NCBI GenBank assembly: GCA_029287815.1
Contig: JARFQK010000414.1
Coordinates: 1 to 6,485, forward strand
Length of the DNA: 6,485 bases
Source of the DNA: Gammaproteobacteria bacterium
GTDB lineage: Bacteria > Pseudomonadota > Gammaproteobacteria > SZUA-229
Direction of reading: 5' to 3'
Shown here: positions 4,781 through 6,485 of the stretch, one piece after another
How the letters are laid out: each line of letters begins with the position of its first letter
Numbering within the stretch: position 1 is the stretch's first letter
Made by a program: the position numbers and the translations under genes
The notes under the pieces: model-generated
The model's input: the letters and a program-made list of their open reading frames with translations, nothing else
What the model was told of the DNA's origin: nothing
Database searches by the model: none

Positions 4781-6485
4781 TCGCGAGGATCATCGCATGG
4801 TCGATCGACAACCGCTTCATGGTGCTGATGCTGACGGCGATCGTGGTCGGACTCGGCCTTTACTCGATAAAGAATATACCGCTGGACGCGATACCCGATT
4901 TGTCCGATGTTCAGGTGATCATCAAAACGAGTTATCCGGGACAGGCGCCGCAGGTTGTCGAAGACCAGGTCACCTATCCGTTGACGACTGCGATGCTGTC
5001 GGTGCCGAAAGCGATCAACGTGCGTGGTTATTCGTTCTTCGGCGATTCCTACGTCTATGTGATCTTTGAAGATGGCACCGACCTGTATTGGGCGCGCTCG
5101 CGCGTGCTCGAGTATCTGAGCCAGGTGTCGAGCAAGCTGCCAGCAGAGGCGCGGCCGGAACTGGGTCCCGATGCGACCGGGGTCGGGTGGGTTTACCAGT
5201 ACGCGCTGATCGATCGAAGTGGTCGCCATGACCTGTCCGAACTCCGCAGTATCCAGGACTGGTTCCTGAAATTCGAACTTCAGACCGTGCCCGGAGTATC
5301 GGAGGTCGCCACTGTGGGCGGTATGGTCAAACAGTACCAGGTCGTGCTCGACCCGGACAGTCTGCGTGCGTACGATCTGCCGTTGCAGCAGGTCAAGCAG
5401 GCTATTATGCGCGGCAACCAGGAAACCGGCGGGTCGGTCGTGGAGATGGCGGAAGCGGAGTATATGGTGCGCGCGACTGGCTATATCGACGCAATCGATG
5501 ACCTGCGCCACATCCCGTTGGGTGTCAACGAACAGGGCGTCCCGATTCTGCTGAAAGACGTGGCGAAAATACGGCATGGACCACAATTGCGTCGTGGTCT
5601 CGCCGAGCTCGATGGCGAAGGTGAGGTCGTCGGCGGTATCATCGTGATGCGCTTCGGCGAGAATGCTTTGACCACGATCAATGGCGTCAAGCAGAAGCTC
5701 GAGGAACTGTCGCGTGGTCTTCCGGAGGGTGTCGAGATCGTCGAGACCTACGATCGCTCGGCTCTAATCCAACGTGCAGTTGATACATTGAACCGCAAGC
5801 TGGTGGAGGAGTTTGTTGTCGTCGCGCTGATTTGTGCGTTATTCCTGTTTCATTTGCGCTCCGCGTTGGTGATCATCTTATCGTTGCCGGTTGGTATCCT
5901 GATCGCGTTCATCATCATGGAGCGCATTGGCATCAACGCCAACATCATGTCGCTGGGTGGTATTGCGATCGCGATCGGCACGATGGTCGATGCGGCGATT
6001 GTGATGACCGAGAACGTGCACAAGCGTATCGAACATCACGGCCTCAGTGATGACAATCGCTGGCAGTTGATGCGTGACGCGGCGATAGAGGTCGGCCCGC
6101 CGCTGTTTTTTTCGTTGCTGATCATCACCCTGAGCTTTCTGCCTGTGTTCACACTCGAAGCTCAGGAAGGACGCCTGTTCACGCCTCTGGCGTACACCAA
6201 GACCTTCGCGATGGCCGGCGCTGCAGTGTTGGCGATCACCCTGGTACCGGTGCTGATGGGCTATTTCATCCGCGGCCGTATCACCCCGGAGCACAAAAAC
6301 CCGGTCGATCGCTTACTCATTGCCTTCTACCGTCCGTTCATCAACCTCGTGCTGAAAGTGCCAAGAACGGTGCTTGCCGTCACGTTCCTGCTGGTCGTTG
6401 CCGGCTTTTGGCCGCTCATGCAGCTGGGCTCAGAATTCATGCCGGATCTGGACGAAGGCGATCTGCTCTATATGCCGAGTACGTT
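4777..6485 (+). CDS. cusA: CusA-type Cu(I)/Ag(I) HME-RND efflux pump, 3' end beyond window
   Basis: This is the inner-membrane proton-driven pump of the system. 569 complete codons are present out of about 1,040 usual for the family, and the frame is open to the window edge. The N terminus MIARIIAWSIDNRFMV is typical. Visible parts: TM1 (about 14-32), a periplasmic porter region beginning DAIPDLSDVQVII, then TM2 (340-358), TM3 (364-382), TM4 (390-411), TM5 (443-463), TM6 (475-498) and TM7 (530-548), ending EGDLLYMPST. TM4 carries GGIAIAIGTMVDAAIVMTEN with the proton-relay Asp at residue 405, the same number as in E. coli CusA. Mets at 391, 403, 410, 479 and 494 match the CusA relay Mets 391, 403, 410, 486 and 501, allowing for a 7-residue shorter loop here after residue 415. 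At 271, where CusA has Met, this protein has Leu. The three-Met metal site (573, 623, 672 in E. coli) lies past the window. Confidence 0.95.
   Translation, partial: MIARIIAWSIDNRFMVLMLTAIVVGLGLYSIKNIPLDAIPDLSDVQVIIKTSYPGQAPQVVEDQVTYPLTTAMLSVPKAINVRGYSFFGDSYVYVIFEDGTDLYWARSRVLEYLSQVSSKLPAEARPELGPDATGVGWVYQYALIDRSGRHDLSELRSIQDWFLKFELQTVPGVSEVATVGGMVKQYQVVLDPDSLRAYDLPLQQVKQAIMRGNQETGGSVVEMAEAEYMVRATGYIDAIDDLRHIPLGVNEQGVPILLKDVAKIRHGPQLRRGLAELDGEGEVVGGIIVMRFGENALTTINGVKQKLEELSRGLPEGVEIVETYDRSALIQRAVDTLNRKLVEEFVVVALICALFLFHLRSALVIILSLPVGILIAFIIMERIGINANIMSLGGIAIAIGTMVDAAIVMTENVHKRIEHHGLSDDNRWQLMRDAAIEVGPPLFFSLLIITLSFLPVFTLEAQEGRLFTPLAYTKTFAMAGAAVLAITLVPVLMGYFIRGRITPEHKNPVDRLLIAFYRPFINLVLKVPRTVLAVTFLLVVAGFWPLMQLGSEFMPDLDEGDLLYMPST

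Noticed and set aside
4756..5586. 276-codon minus-strand ORF rich in His, Arg and Asp
   Set aside because: Antisense shadow of the cusA reading frame. Its composition reflects the complement of pump codons, not a protein family.
5963..5973. GCGATCGC octamer, also seen near 574 and 3771
   Set aside because: It recalls the cyanobacterial HIP1 repeat, but three copies in GATC-rich coding DNA are not enough, and the genes are not cyanobacterial in character.

Overview
The window looks like chromosomal DNA of a gammaproteobacterium, or a close relative. The GC content is moderate, Shine-Dalgarno sites are of the GGAG type, and the right-hand two thirds is a Gram-negative tripartite heavy-metal efflux operon. 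I cannot name the species from the sequence. No rRNA, tRNA, CRISPR array or recognisable transposase is visible.

Left part (1-815, minus strand): a DUF192 family exported protein (233-790) is followed by a possible 46-residue secreted peptide (31-171). A perfect hairpin at the very edge (1-19) may be the terminator of this unit. Middle part (about 791-1560): mostly non-coding and AT-richer. It holds a small Tyr-rich, acidic minus-strand ORF (1108-1293) with a good ribosome binding site and a strong hairpin downstream. Upstream of that ORF is a 118-bp segment bounded by an interrupted inverted repeat (1296-1413). A consensus TATAAT sits at 924-929, ahead of a 30-codon ORF whose stop lies inside the downstream hairpin.

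Right part (1561-6485, plus strand): a silver/copper efflux operon. It starts with a small His/Cys-rich exported protein resembling CopL-type proteins. Then come a CusC-like outer-membrane factor, a CusB-like periplasmic adaptor with a CusF-like metal-binding domain fused at its C terminus, and the first 569 codons of a CusA-type HME-RND pump that runs off the window. The last three genes overlap by ATGA, so they are probably translationally coupled. Together they would move Cu(I)/Ag(I) from the periplasm, and perhaps the cytoplasm, through the inner-membrane pump, adaptor and outer-membrane channel to the outside. The His/Cys-rich protein and the CusF domain would bind periplasmic metal. No regulator gene lies in the window.

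The efflux genes are a known system. Less ordinary points are the Leu at the position of the periplasmic relay Met of CusA, the Cys-free adaptor and channel beside a seven-Cys small protein, the inverted-repeat segment, and the small ORFs of the middle region.
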